Notes: generated by a model from the letters alone, not told the origin. A stretch of DNA of 55,614 nucleotides from Rhodospirillaceae bacterium (GCA_029265995.1 JAJUFM010000005.1:1-55614), one strand, 5' to 3'; shown: positions 8,854 through 17,844, counted from the first letter of the stretch. A program made the numbers and translations.

Positions 8854-8929
8854 GGGGCCGTAGCTCAGTTGGGAGAGCGCAGCAATCGCACTGCTGAGGT
8901 CAGGGGTTCGACTCCCCTCGGCTCCACCA
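8854..8929 (+). tRNA. tRNA-Ala (anticodon CGC)
   Basis: A complete 76-nt cloverleaf with encoded CCA. The acceptor stem is GGGGCCG/CGGCTCC, the D arm GCTC...GAGC and the anticodon stem CAGCA/TGCTG with loop ATCGCAC, giving anticodon CGC at positions 34-36. The T arm is AGGGG-TTCGACT-CCCCT. The acceptor stem contains the G3-U70 wobble pair, the main identity element of alanine tRNAs, which confirms the amino acid independently of the anticodon. It reads GCG codons, which are frequent in this GC-rich genome. It stands alone, divergent from yggT. Confidence 0.97.
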
Positions 8930-8970
8930 TTTGGCCTCTTCGGCTCTTCCCCGTTATGGGGGGAGTGAGC

Positions 8971-10770
8971 CTATGCCAGCCGTTTCGTCGCAGCCTCCAG
9001 CCAAGTCGCAGTACCCTCGTCCACCAGCGGCGATAAGGTTTCCCGCACGCGGGCGTGGTAGCTGTCGACCCAGTTGCGTTCCGCCTCCGTCAGCAGGGAA
9101 GGCTCGATCAGCCGCTGATCGAGGGGCGCCAGGGTCAGAGTTTCAAATTCCAGCATCGGCCGCTCATCGCCCTCCCGCGCCGGGCTTTGCACCACGGCCA
9201 CCAGGTTCTCGATGCGAATGCCATAGGCGCCGTTCTTGTAATAGCCGGGCTCGTTGGAAATGATCATGCCCGGCCGAAGCGCGACCGCGTTTGGGTACTT
9301 GGAGATTCGCTGGGGTCCCTCGTGGACCGAAAGGTAGCTGCCGACGCCGTGGCCGGTGCCGTGATCAAAGTCGAGACCGACCTCCCACAGCGGACGCCGA
9401 GCGAGAACATCGAGCTGGCTGCCGCTGGTGCCCTGGGGAAAGCGCGCCCTGGCCAATGCGATGTGACCCTTGAGCACGCGCGTATAGCGATCGCGCATTT
9501 CCGGGCTGGGGGCGCCGATCGCGATGGTTCGGGTGATGTCGGTGGTGCCATCCAGGTACTGGCCGCCGCTGTCCACCAGGTACAGCTCCCCCGGCTGTAA
9601 CTCCCGGTCGCTTTCCGGTGTCACGCGATAATGCACGATGGCACCATTAGGCCCTGAGCCGGAAATGGTGTCGAAGGAAAGGTCGCGGAAGTGCTCCCGT
9701 TGGGATCGGAAGCTGGTCAGCTTGTCCGCCGCAGCCATCTCCGTGATCCCGCCCAGGGGGGCTGCCTGGTCCAGCCAGGCGAGAAAGCTGGTGACGGCGG
9801 CTCCGTCGCGCCGGTGGGCAGCTCTGGAGCCATCGAGCTCAACTGCATTCTTGCAAGCTTTGGGTAGTTCGCAGGGATCCGCGCCTTCGATGATATTGGC
9901 ACCGGCGTGGCGGAGACGATCGAAGAACCAGGCCGCAGCACTGTTGGGGTCGATCAGGACGGCTGTACCGCCAAGATCGCCGAGTGCTTCAGCTAATGCC
10001 TCTGGCGGGCGGAGGGTGACGGCCGGATCAAGCTGCGCCCTGGTCGCGTCGGTCAGCTTACGCTCATCCACAAACCACTGGATCGATCCAGTTCCATCCT
10101 TCGCGTGCAGGATCAGGAAGGACAGCGGCAGGGGCGTGCGCGGCACATCAGAGCCTCGCACGTTCAGAAGCCAGGCGATGGAGTCCGGCTGAGTGAGGAC
10201 CGTTGCGCCAGCGCCCAGCTCCGCCAAGCGCGCTGCGATCTCCTCACGCTTTTCTTCCGCTGGCCGACCGGAGAAGTGAAGTGGATGCGGGTCAATCTGA
10301 CCGAGAGGAGGTTCCGGCCGGTCGTTCCATACCGCGTCCAACGGGTTGGCAGGGCAAGCGACAAGACTACCGCCGAACCGCGAGCAGTCAGCTGCCAGGC
10401 GGCGCACCTGGTTCTCAGTATGAAGCCGGGGATCATAGCCCAGCTGGCCACCGCGCAAATGTTCTCGCAACCAGGCAGAGAGAGGCGCTTCGCTTACATG
10501 CCGGTGCTCATAGAGCCGGGGATCCGTTTGCTGTTCGGCCTGCAGCGTGTAGCGTCCGTCGACGAAGAGGGCAGCCCGCTCCTGGAGAACCGCTGCAAGC
10601 CCGGCGGAGCCGCTGAAGCCGGTCAGCCAAAGCAGGCGCTCGGCGGAGGGCGGTACATACTCCCCCTGATGCTCATCTGCACGCGGCACCAGGAAGCCAT
10701 CGATACCTCGGTTTTTCAGTTCGGTGCGTAACGCGGCGAGACGGATCGCCTGGATTCTGAAATCGCTCAT
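8971..10770 (-). CDS. Xaa-Pro aminopeptidase (aminopeptidase P, M24B)
   Basis: This 599-aa metallopeptidase removes the N-terminal residue from peptides with proline at position 2. It has two creatinase-like N-terminal domains (about 10-310) and a pita-bread catalytic domain (about 315-530). The dinuclear metal ligands are visible: two aspartates in LVDSGGQYLDGTTDITRT, a histidine in GTGHGVGSYLSVHEGP, and glutamates in ISNEPGYY and IRIENL. The three-domain length matches the eukaryote-like long form (about 600 aa) common in alphaproteobacteria, not the short 440-aa E. coli PepP. It is monocistronic. The 41 bp between its end and the convergent tRNA show no clear terminator. Confidence 0.93.
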   Translation of the reverse strand: MSDFRIQAIRLAALRTELKNRGIDGFLVPRADEHQGEYVPPSAERLLWLTGFSGSAGLAAVLQERAALFVDGRYTLQAEQQTDPRLYEHRHVSEAPLSAWLREHLRGGQLGYDPRLHTENQVRRLAADCSRFGGSLVACPANPLDAVWNDRPEPPLGQIDPHPLHFSGRPAEEKREEIAARLAELGAGATVLTQPDSIAWLLNVRGSDVPRTPLPLSFLILHAKDGTGSIQWFVDERKLTDATRAQLDPAVTLRPPEALAEALGDLGGTAVLIDPNSAAAWFFDRLRHAGANIIEGADPCELPKACKNAVELDGSRAAHRRDGAAVTSFLAWLDQAAPLGGITEMAAADKLTSFRSQREHFRDLSFDTISGSGPNGAIVHYRVTPESDRELQPGELYLVDSGGQYLDGTTDITRTIAIGAPSPEMRDRYTRVLKGHIALARARFPQGTSGSQLDVLARRPLWEVGLDFDHGTGHGVGSYLSVHEGPQRISKYPNAVALRPGMIISNEPGYYKNGAYGIRIENLVAVVQSPAREGDERPMLEFETLTLAPLDQRLIEPSLLTEAERNWVDSYHARVRETLSPLVDEGTATWLEAATKRLA

Positions 10771-10991
10771 CCGAGAAGGCTAAAACAGCGCGCCCAAGGA
10801 TGGAAGCAGCAGTCGGGCGACCGGGGAGAAGATGCCATGCTGCACCTGCAATGCTGCGGTGCAATAAGGCGGCTCCAAACCAACCCTTAAGGGCACTAAA
10901 TCAAGGTCAGCCCGCGGGCGCGCGAAGGTGCGTCGCTACCGCGATGTGCAGGGGTTCACTTAGCACCAGCTGAACGGAAAGGCATAGCAGC

Positions 10992-11615
10992 ATGACCAGT
11001 ATGACAGAAAAGGAGCTTGCAGCGTTAGAGAACGCTAAACGCTCCCCCATCCAGTTCAAACAAAGCCAGACAGACAACGTCCACATCCTCCTGCGTGACG
11101 CGCAGACTTTGAGGGCGCAGTACATCGCGCAGCTGTTTGGGCGCCTCTTCCGGAAGCTCGGCTTCGGCGGAGCTGAGGAGGCTTCGGTCCGGCGCCTGTA
11201 CAAGCAGACCGTTCGCGAACTCTCCAAGCTGGATGATCACGAGTTGAGGGACCTCGGCATCGGCCGTGGCCAGATCCATTCCGCAGCGCGGAAGGCCGTG
11301 GGACTGCCGGAGAGCGAGGAGCCAGGCCTTCTCGCCCGCTTGCGCCAGCGGATCGCCGATGTCCGCGATCGTCGGCGCACAGCTCGCCAGCTTGCGGCCC
11401 TCGACGATCGTCTGCTTTACGATATCGGCCTGAACCGCGGTGACATCCACGCCTACATGAGGGGCGAGAAGGATTTGGCCAAGAGCCATCCGGCGATGCA
11501 GATGGCAGCGCCGACCGTTGCCGTCGACCTCCTCTTCCCGCAATCAGCCAACATCGGTTGGACTGGTGCTCCCGAAGCCGCCAACGGCCCTGAAGAAGAG
11601 GCTCGCGCCGCCTAA
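10992..11615 (+). CDS. Protein with two tandem DUF1127 units
   Basis: This 207-aa soluble, charged protein has two copies of the DUF1127 motif: RELSKLDDHELRDLGIGRG (about 75-93) and RQLAALDDRLLYDIGLNRG (about 132-150), each with the L-x-x-L-D-D-x-x-L-x-D-I/L-G core. Typical DUF1127 proteins are 45-100 aa with one unit, so a duplicated, extended form is unusual. Small alphaproteobacterial DUF1127 proteins are reported to act in RNA turnover and in phosphate or carbon metabolism (family knowledge); a similar RNA-linked role is only inferred here. The Ala/Pro/Glu-rich tail has no recognised fold. The start is ATG at 10992, with a second in-frame ATG nine bases on. It is monocistronic, with a strong terminator 52 bp after the stop. 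Confidence 0.8.
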   Translation: MTSMTEKELAALENAKRSPIQFKQSQTDNVHILLRDAQTLRAQYIAQLFGRLFRKLGFGGAEEASVRRLYKQTVRELSKLDDHELRDLGIGRGQIHSAARKAVGLPESEEPGLLARLRQRIADVRDRRRTARQLAALDDRLLYDIGLNRGDIHAYMRGEKDLAKSHPAMQMAAPTVAVDLLFPQSANIGWTGAPEAANGPEEEARAA

Positions 11616-11666
11616 TCAGCCTGCTGCTTGCAGCGGCTTGCCTTTCTGAAAAACTACCCGAGCGCT

Positions 11667-11720
11667 GGTGCCTCTGGCAGGATCTCGATCCGATGATCCT
11701 CCAGAGGCACCCTCTTTTCT
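11667..11720 (+). terminator. Intrinsic terminator of the DUF1127 gene
   Basis: The stem GGTGCCTCTGG (11667-11677) pairs with CCAGAGGCACC (11701-11711). It continues inward as AGGATC/GATCCT after a one-base bulge, giving about 17 bp with a 10-nt loop. A pyrimidine-rich run CTCTTTTCTGTTCTC follows. The remaining roughly 200 bp up to rarD at 11926 contain no feature I can support. Confidence 0.75.
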
Positions 11721-11925
11721 GTTCTCACTCGAACGCAAACCGAATTGCGGCTGCATGGCTGGCATGTGAGGGAGTCCCTTGAGCTGGCCGGCGACGTCAA
11801 GCTAGATCGCTGATCGTTCATGTGAATCCAGCCAGGCGATCAGCTCCAACAAGGCGTTCGGCGCATATGAAGAAAAGCGGATCCCGAACCTGTCGAGCTT
11901 TGCAGGGCCAGCGGCGGGCGGGACA

Positions 11926-12831
11926 GTGACGGCTGCGGAGCAGGAAAGAGAAAAGCTCATTGGCGTGGGCTTTGGGCTGGCGACCTTCCTGTTCTGGGGC
12001 CTTGCTCCCATCTATTTCCACATCGTCTCCTTTGTCGGTCCGGTCGAGCTCCTCGCGCACCGCGTCGTCTGGTCCATGGTTTTCCTGTCACCGCTCGTCT
12101 TTCTAAGCCGCGGCGGCAGTTCTATAAGCGCTGCCCTGGCAGATCGGCGCACATTGCTGGCGCTTGGTGGCTCGACGCTTCTCATCTCCCTGAACTGGCT
12201 GATCTTCATCATTGCGATCTTCAGCGGCCGATTGCTTGAAGTCAGCCTCGGCTACTATCTCAATCCGCTGGTCAATGTCCTGATCGCGCTGGTTTTCCTG
12301 CGCGAGAAGCTCGGGCGCCTGCAGTGGGTGGGCTTGCTGCTGGCGGTGATCGGCGTTGCCAACCTAACCCTGCGCTACGAAGGCTTCCCCTGGATCTCCC
12401 TCGGTCTGGCGCTCTGTTTCGGCTTCTATGGCCTGATCCGCAAGCAGACGCGACTGGGGCCTCGCGACGGCCTTTTCCTGGAAACGTTGCTGTTGTTGCC
12501 CCCAGCCCTCGTTTTTCTTCTCTGGTTGCACCTCGAGGGGAGCGGTGTGTTCCTGGCTCAGGGGTCATTGGACCGGGATCTCTTGCTGATCGCGTCAGGC
12601 GTAATAACGGCGACGCCGCTGGTCTGGTTTGCTGCTGCTGCCCGGCGGTTGGCCTACGCCACCATCGGCGTCATGCAGTACATTGCCCCGACTCTGCAGT
12701 TTGTCTTGGCCGTGCTGGTTTTCGGCGAAGCCTTTACCGCGGTGCACGCGGTGACCTTTGGCTTCATCTGGCTGGGCGTTGGCTGCTTCACCGTCGGTTC
12801 TCTGCGGCAGCGCCGCCTCGCTCCGGCCTGA
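11926..12831 (+). CDS. rarD: RarD, EamA-family permease
   Basis: This 301-aa inner-membrane protein has about ten hydrophobic helices in two EamA repeats. It starts with GVGFGLATFLFWGLAPIYF and the RarD signature VGPVELLAHRVVWSMVFL. The C-terminal repeat includes ATPLVWFAAAARRLAYATIGVMQYIAPTLQFVLAVLVFGE, a strongly conserved RarD block. It is predicted to export a metabolite; the name comes from E. coli chloramphenicol-sensitive mutants and the natural substrate is unknown. The start is GTG, because no in-frame upstream ATG exists before a stop. It is convergent with pyk, with only 12 bp between the two stops and no visible terminator. Confidence 0.93.
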   Translation: MTAAEQEREKLIGVGFGLATFLFWGLAPIYFHIVSFVGPVELLAHRVVWSMVFLSPLVFLSRGGSSISAALADRRTLLALGGSTLLISLNWLIFIIAIFSGRLLEVSLGYYLNPLVNVLIALVFLREKLGRLQWVGLLLAVIGVANLTLRYEGFPWISLGLALCFGFYGLIRKQTRLGPRDGLFLETLLLLPPALVFLLWLHLEGSGVFLAQGSLDRDLLLIASGVITATPLVWFAAAARRLAYATIGVMQYIAPTLQFVLAVLVFGEAFTAVHAVTFGFIWLGVGCFTVGSLRQRRLAPA

Positions 12832-12843
12832 AAACGCGCAGTG

Positions 12844-14259
12844 CTATTCTACCCAGGCGATCCGCAATACGTTGGTCGCGCCGGGCGTTCCGAAGGGTAC
12901 GCCTGCGGTGATCACCAGCTTGGAACCCGATGACGCGAAGCTTTCTTGGCGGGCGATAGAGGTCGCCTTCTCTACCATCTCTCCCAGCGAGGAAATGTCC
13001 TCGGTGCAAACGCAATGGGCCCCCCAAAGGAGCACGAAGCGGCGCGCGGTGCTGAGCTTTGAGGTGAGCAGGAGGATGGGCGCGCGCGGACGGCGACGAC
13101 CGGCGCGCAAAGCCGTCGAGCCGCTGGTCGTGAAGGTTACGATAGCAGCGGCTGAGATCGTCGTCGCAACCTGGGCCGCAGCCTCAGAGATGGCGTCGGC
13201 AGCATTGGGCTCGGGTTCTGGATCCAGCGCCTCGATGATTGCGCGGTAGGAGTGATCCTGTTCCGTGCGCTCGATGATCCGGCTCATCATCGCAACCGCT
13301 TCTACCGGATAGGCGCCTACCGCTGACTCTGCCGACAGCATTACCGCATCGGCGCCGTCATAAATGGCCGTTGCCACATCGGAAGCTTCTGCGCGCGTCG
13401 GGGCAGGGGCCTGCACCATGGACTCGAGCATCTGGGTGGCCACGACCACAGGCTTCCCGGCAAGACGGCAGGCGCGGATGATATCCTTCTGAATCCCCGG
13501 CACCTCTTCGGGAGCGAGCTCAACGCCCAGATCGCCCCGGGCAACCATTGCGCCGTCAGCCAGCTCCAGGAGCTGGTCGAGACATTCAACCGCCGCGGGC
13601 TTTTCTATCTTTGCCATGACGGCGGCGCGGCCGGCTACGAGCTTGCGAAGTTCTGCGACATCGTCGGGGCGCTGGACGAACGAAAGGGCGACCCAATCCA
13701 CACCCAGGTCCAGCCCGAAGTCGAGATCGTTTCGATCTTTCTCCGTCAGGGGAGAGATGGGGAGCACGACGGAGGGGATGTTAACGCCCTTGCGCTCTCC
13801 AAGAGGGCCCCCTACCAGCACACGAGTTTCAGCGTAGTCGGGGCCGGCCCTGGTCACTTCGATACGCAGACGGCCGTCATCCAGGAGAATGAGCGCGCCT
13901 TCTTGAAGGACCGAAAGGATCTCCGGGTGAGGCAGAGGGGCCCGCTCGTCGGTTCCGGGCGTTTCATCGAGATCAAGCCGAAAGGACTGGCCGGCTCGCA
14001 GCGTCACGCGACCGCCTTCCAGACGACCGATCCGCAACTTCGGCCCCTGCAGATCCTGCATGATGCAGATGGTGCGGCCGGTTTCCGCCTCCAGCCGTCG
14101 CAGCGTATCGAAGTTGCGCCGGTGATCCTCGTGTGACCCATGACTGAAGTTGAGGCGGAAAACATCAGCGCCTGCTTCGAAGAGCTTGCGAATGACATCC
14201 GGATCACTAGTCGCGGGGCCCAAGGTGGCGACGATCTTGGCGTTGCGTGCACGTCTCAT
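12844..14259 (-). CDS. pyk: Pyruvate kinase
   Basis: This 471-aa cytoplasmic enzyme converts phosphoenolpyruvate and ADP to pyruvate and ATP. The barrel start KIVATLGPATSDPDVIRKLFEAGADVFRLNFSHG, the active-site lysine region MAKIEKP, the metal/PEP site MVARGDLGVELAPEEVPGIQK and KPVVVATQMLESM are all present. The B domain lies at about 70-170 and the C-terminal regulatory domain at about 345-471. The ATG start is at 14259. It follows a glycerate kinase gene by 37 bp on the same strand, so 2- or 3-phosphoglycerate made there can flow through enolase and this enzyme to pyruvate. Confidence 0.98.
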   Translation of the reverse strand: MRRARNAKIVATLGPATSDPDVIRKLFEAGADVFRLNFSHGSHEDHRRNFDTLRRLEAETGRTICIMQDLQGPKLRIGRLEGGRVTLRAGQSFRLDLDETPGTDERAPLPHPEILSVLQEGALILLDDGRLRIEVTRAGPDYAETRVLVGGPLGERKGVNIPSVVLPISPLTEKDRNDLDFGLDLGVDWVALSFVQRPDDVAELRKLVAGRAAVMAKIEKPAAVECLDQLLELADGAMVARGDLGVELAPEEVPGIQKDIIRACRLAGKPVVVATQMLESMVQAPAPTRAEASDVATAIYDGADAVMLSAESAVGAYPVEAVAMMSRIIERTEQDHSYRAIIEALDPEPEPNAADAISEAAAQVATTISAAAIVTFTTSGSTALRAGRRRPRAPILLLTSKLSTARRFVLLWGAHCVCTEDISSLGEMVEKATSIARQESFASSGSKLVITAGVPFGTPGATNVLRIAWVE

Positions 14260-14296
14260 GAAAGACCCCGGAAGTTGGCGCGCTTATAGCGTTGCA

Positions 14297-15562
14297 TCAT
14301 AAGATGAGGATAGCGCGGAAGTCGTTCACATTGGTGAAAGTGGGACCCGTGATCAATAGGTCCCCCAAGGCGGAGAAGAACCCATAGGCATCATTGCGCG
14401 CAAGGGCGTCCTTTGCCGACATGCCCAGGGATTCGCCTCTGGAAAGTGTGTCGGGTGTTACCAGTGCCCCGGCGTTATCCTCGCTCCCGTCAATGCCATC
14501 CGTATCGCAGGCGAGAGCATAGGTGCCATCCTGCTTTTCCAGTGCAAGCGCCAGCGCGAGTTGAAACTCGCTGTTGCGACCGCCTCGACCATCGCCGCGC
14601 AGGGTGACAGTGGTCTCCCCTCCGGACAGCAGGAGACAGGGAGCTGCGACAGGCTGACCGTGCAAGCGTACCTGGCGAGCAATGCCAGCCATCACCTTGG
14701 CTACCTCCCGCGCCTCCCCCTCAATGGCGTCTCCCAGGATCAGGGGCGTGACTCCTGCTTCTCGCGCAACCGCCGCCGCCGCTTCCAGTAGGTCCTGGGG
14801 ACGCGCGATCAACTGAAACTGGCTGTTGGCGAGGCGAGGGTCGCCCGGCTTGGGGGTCTCGTCCCGCGCCTGCTGTAAGAAGCGCCCTACGGCGGGTGGT
14901 GGCTCGATGCCGTACTTCTCTAGAACCGCCCGCGCCTCGGCAAAGGTGCTACGGTCGGCTACCGTTGGACCTGAGGCAATCACGTCCGGCCCGTCCCCGG
15001 GGACGTCCGAGATTGCAAGAGTCACAACGCGCGCCGGTGAAGCCGCAGCAGCAAGGCGTCCACCCTTGATCGCGGAGAGGTGTTTCCGCAGGCAGTTCAT
15101 TTCATCTATGGCTGCCCCGCTTGCCAGCAAGGCCCGGTTGACCTCTTGCTTGTCCTCGAGCGTCAGGCCCTCTGCCGGCAAGGCAAGCAGCGCTGATCCG
15201 CCGCCGCTGACCAGGCAGAGCAACAGGTCGTCTGCGCCAAGTCCCTCAGCCAGGCGCAACATTCGTTCCGCAGCAGCTTGACCCGCCGCATCTGGCACCG
15301 GATGTGCGGCTTCGACTACCTCAATGCGTTGGGTGGGAACACCGTGGCCGTATCGGGTGACCACCACCCCTTCGAGGGAATCTTGCCAAACCTGCTCCAC
15401 CGCACGGGCCATTGCGCCCGCAGCCTTGCCTGCCCCGACCACTACGCAGCGGCCGGGTGGTGGCGACGGCAGGGCGGACGGAAGAACATGCGCGGGATCG
15501 ACCGCGGCCAGTCCAGCCGAGAAACATCGATGTAGCAGAGCGACAGCTTCTTCAGGTGACAT
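14297..15562 (-). CDS. Glycerate kinase (GckA/TtuD type, MOFRL family)
   Basis: This 421-aa enzyme phosphorylates D-glycerate, probably to 2-phosphoglycerate as in related proteins (family knowledge). The N-terminal glycerate-kinase domain has VVGAGKAAGAMARAVEQ (about 41-57) and LCLVSGGGSALLALPAEGL (about 116-134). The C-terminal MOFRL domain has LLLSGGETTVTLRGDGRGGRNSEFQLALAL and ALACDTDGIDGSEDNAGALV. It overlaps the end of the MFS gene by 11 bp, so the two are translationally coupled. The run regulator-MFS-glycerate kinase-pyruvate kinase suggests uptake and use of glycerate, tartronate or a similar hydroxy acid. Confidence 0.95.
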   Translation of the reverse strand: MSPEEAVALLHRCFSAGLAAVDPAHVLPSALPSPPPGRCVVVGAGKAAGAMARAVEQVWQDSLEGVVVTRYGHGVPTQRIEVVEAAHPVPDAAGQAAAERMLRLAEGLGADDLLLCLVSGGGSALLALPAEGLTLEDKQEVNRALLASGAAIDEMNCLRKHLSAIKGGRLAAAASPARVVTLAISDVPGDGPDVIASGPTVADRSTFAEARAVLEKYGIEPPPAVGRFLQQARDETPKPGDPRLANSQFQLIARPQDLLEAAAAVAREAGVTPLILGDAIEGEAREVAKVMAGIARQVRLHGQPVAAPCLLLSGGETTVTLRGDGRGGRNSEFQLALALALEKQDGTYALACDTDGIDGSEDNAGALVTPDTLSRGESLGMSAKDALARNDAYGFFSALGDLLITGPTFTNVNDFRAILIL

Positions 15563-16847
15563 GGTTGTTTCCTTCCTTCTCCCGCAGCAGCAGGCTCACG
15601 AGGAGTGCAAGCAGCAGGAAGACGACCAACGAAAGGAACGCCAATTCAAAGGCGTTCTGGCTGTAAATGGGAGCGCCCGCATGCATCTGACCGCCCCATT
15701 GCCAGTCGAGAAGCAAGCCCAGCAGCGGCTGGAAGACCGCGCCGCCGCCGACCAAAGCGCCGTTGAGCAAGCCGTATGCCGCGCCAACGGCGCGCGGGGG
15801 AGTTATTTCCCGCGCGACGGCGAAGCAGACCGCAGTTGCTCCGAGCCCAACGCCGGTCAAGAGAAAAAGCAGTGCGAAGAGCATGGGCGGAAGCGGCGGA
15901 GCGTAAATCAGGAGGAGGAAGCTGAAGAGGCCAAGGAGCCCGCCGGCACGAACAATTGGCATTCTCCGACCGATACGGTCGGCGAGATAGCCGGCGAGGG
16001 GCGAGCCTATGGCCCAGCCGAGAAGCATGAGCGAGGTGTGGCTTGCGGCTTCCGGTCGGCCCATGCCGTGTATCTGCATCAGCCAGGCAACCCCCCAGAG
16101 CCCCGCGAAGGAAAGAAGTGGCGCCGTCATGGCGCAGCCAATGAGCGCCAGCATCCACTGACGCGGCATGGCGAACACCAGCTTCAAACTGCTGACAATG
16201 GATGAGGCGTCTTGCCGTTCCGGAGTGGAGGAGCCGGGGCGTCGGTCGCTGACAATGAACCAGACAAGCACCGCGAGCAGGAGCCCAAGGAGCGAGGCGA
16301 CCGTCAGTGCATTGCGCCAGTTGAAGGCCTCGACCGCTGCGGCAAGCGGCACCTGTCCGCCGACACCGCCGAGCATGCCGAGGGCCATGGTCATGCCCGT
16401 CAACTGTGCAAAGCGGGAAGCCCGAAACCAATTGGTCGCCAGCTTTAGCGTGCCGACAAACGAGACCGCGGCACCGACACCTACAAAAAGCCGCCCGAGG
16501 TATGCCAAATAGAGCTCCGGCGCGAGCGAGAAGAGCAGACTTCCCATCCCGCAGCAGAGAGCGCCAGCAGTGAGCAGACGGCGCGGCCCCCAGGCATCTG
16601 CGAGCAATCCCACAGGAATCTGGAGGCTGGCATAGGCATAGAGGTAGATAGCCGAAAGGTTGCCGAGAACAGCAGCGCCCACCGCAAAGTCGCGCATGAG
16701 GGAATCAATGATGACGCTGGGCGCTGTACGCTGAAAGAAGCCATAGCAAAAGAGCAGGGCGCCCAGAAACCAGATCATCCAGGGAAGCCACGCCGGCACA
16801 GTATGGCGAGAACTTCCTGCGGATGAGAGTCCGACGCTCCGCAGCAT
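15552..16847 (-). CDS. MFS transporter, likely hydroxy-acid uptake
   Basis: This 431-aa integral membrane protein has about 12 hydrophobic segments. An MFS-type loop LLADAWGPRRLL occurs between helices 2 and 3, and a repeat of this motif (YLADRIGRRMPI) lies in the second half. The start is in a TGATG overlap with the upstream regulator gene and the end overlaps the glycerate kinase start. This strongly suggests that it imports the substrate of that enzyme. The substrate is inferred from position only. Confidence 0.85.
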   Translation of the reverse strand: MLRSVGLSSAGSSRHTVPAWLPWMIWFLGALLFCYGFFQRTAPSVIIDSLMRDFAVGAAVLGNLSAIYLYAYASLQIPVGLLADAWGPRRLLTAGALCCGMGSLLFSLAPELYLAYLGRLFVGVGAAVSFVGTLKLATNWFRASRFAQLTGMTMALGMLGGVGGQVPLAAAVEAFNWRNALTVASLLGLLLAVLVWFIVSDRRPGSSTPERQDASSIVSSLKLVFAMPRQWMLALIGCAMTAPLLSFAGLWGVAWLMQIHGMGRPEAASHTSLMLLGWAIGSPLAGYLADRIGRRMPIVRAGGLLGLFSFLLLIYAPPLPPMLFALLFLLTGVGLGATAVCFAVAREITPPRAVGAAYGLLNGALVGGGAVFQPLLGLLLDWQWGGQMHAGAPIYSQNAFELAFLSLVVFLLLALLVSLLLREKEGNNHVT

Positions 16848-17659
16848 CAGCGTTGCGCAGCCAGCTTTACGGTTAGGCCGTTTGCGGTTTCATCACTGTA
16901 CTTTGAGAGCACGGCCGCAAGATGTTCTCTCATCCGTTCGGCAGCCGCGTCCGGATCCTGCATCTTGATGGCTTCCGCGATACGCCGGTGCTGCTCGAGG
17001 AAACGATGGTCGTCATGCTCGCTGGCATAGAGGCTGTAGCGGTGATAGGCGAAGGATCGCTCGAGCACGTCGCCGAGGACCATGAGAAGGTGCATGTAGA
17101 CGGCGCTACCGCTCGCTTTTCCGATCGCCATGTGGAAACGCAGGTCATCCTCGGCTTTGAAGCGGGTTGGGCGATGGGGGTCGCGCATGGCGGCCAGGGC
17201 GGCCTCGATCTCCTCCAGTTGAGCGGGCGTCGCCAGCAACGCGGCGCGTCGCGCTGCCCAGACTTCTATGTTCGCACGGATTTCGGCCAGATCGTGCAGA
17301 TTGCTGGCATCGGCACGCACCAGCTGGACCAGTCCGGCATTGACCTCTTCCGCATTGGCGACCACGCGGGTCCCACCGCCTTGAACTGCATCTACGATTC
17401 CCTGGGCCTTCAGTTGCTGTAGCGCGGCTCGAACGGAAACGCGACTGACCTTCATCAGCGCGGCTAGCTGCCTTTCACCCGGCAGACGGTCACCAGGCGC
17501 CAGCTCGCCCTTTGCAATCAGGCGCAGCAACTCCTGCGCCACCTGATCCGAAAGCTTCTGCCGTTCTACCGTCTGAAACCGCGCACTGGTCGGAGGCATT
17601 CCTGTTTTGTCGCCTGGAGGTCTGATCGACTCGCTCTCGGGCTTCTTGTCTGCGGGCAC
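16847..17659 (-). CDS. GntR/FadR-family transcription regulator (FCD type)
   Basis: This 270-aa DNA-binding protein has a winged helix (about 31-100, LSDQVAQELLRLIAKGELAPGDRLPGERQLAALMKVSRVSVRAALQQL) and a C-terminal FCD ligand domain (about 105-255). The FCD metal-site residues are visible: D and H in EDDLRFHMAI, H in EQHRRIAEAI and H in MREHLAAV. FCD regulators bind small carboxylic acids. It is the first gene of a four-gene run with MFS, glycerate kinase and pyruvate kinase, and a FadR-like operator sits 17 bp before its start, so autorepression is likely. The start shown is GTG with no good Shine-Dalgarno sequence. ATG at 17599 (MPPTSARF) is an alternative. Confidence 0.9.
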   Translation of the reverse strand: MPADKKPESESIRPPGDKTGMPPTSARFQTVERQKLSDQVAQELLRLIAKGELAPGDRLPGERQLAALMKVSRVSVRAALQQLKAQGIVDAVQGGGTRVVANAEEVNAGLVQLVRADASNLHDLAEIRANIEVWAARRAALLATPAQLEEIEAALAAMRDPHRPTRFKAEDDLRFHMAIGKASGSAVYMHLLMVLGDVLERSFAYHRYSLYASEHDDHRFLEQHRRIAEAIKMQDPDAAAERMREHLAAVLSKYSDETANGLTVKLAAQR

Positions 17660-17675
17660 GCTTTTGTTGCTCTAG

Positions 17676-17686
17676 TGGTATGACCA
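17676..17686. promoter_or_regulatory. FadR-subfamily operator (TGGT-N3-ACCA)
   Basis: TGGTATGACCA is a perfect inverted repeat with a 3-bp centre and has the TGGT-N3-ACCA shape known for FadR-subfamily regulators. It lies directly upstream of the GntR/FadR-type gene and within the divergent region shared with pepN. An additional 8-bp palindrome TTGATCAA follows at 17688-17695. The regulator-operator link is inferred from position and known subfamily preference. Confidence 0.6.
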
Positions 17687-17844
17687 GTTGATCAAGCAGA
17701 CTGCCGCTGCATGGCCAGACTCGTCAAGCGAGCTAAGGCAGGCGCGATTGCCCCCAGCCGCCGAGACAGTGGAATGCAGGCTCGTTTGATCGCAACATGG
17801 GGTCTGCGCCCTTAGTCACAGTGTATCGTTTGGAAATAGGAATA

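Noticed and set aside
17688..17695. TTGATCAA palindrome as an FNR site
   Set aside because: The 4-bp spacer of FNR sites is missing. It may simply be part of the FadR-site neighbourhood.
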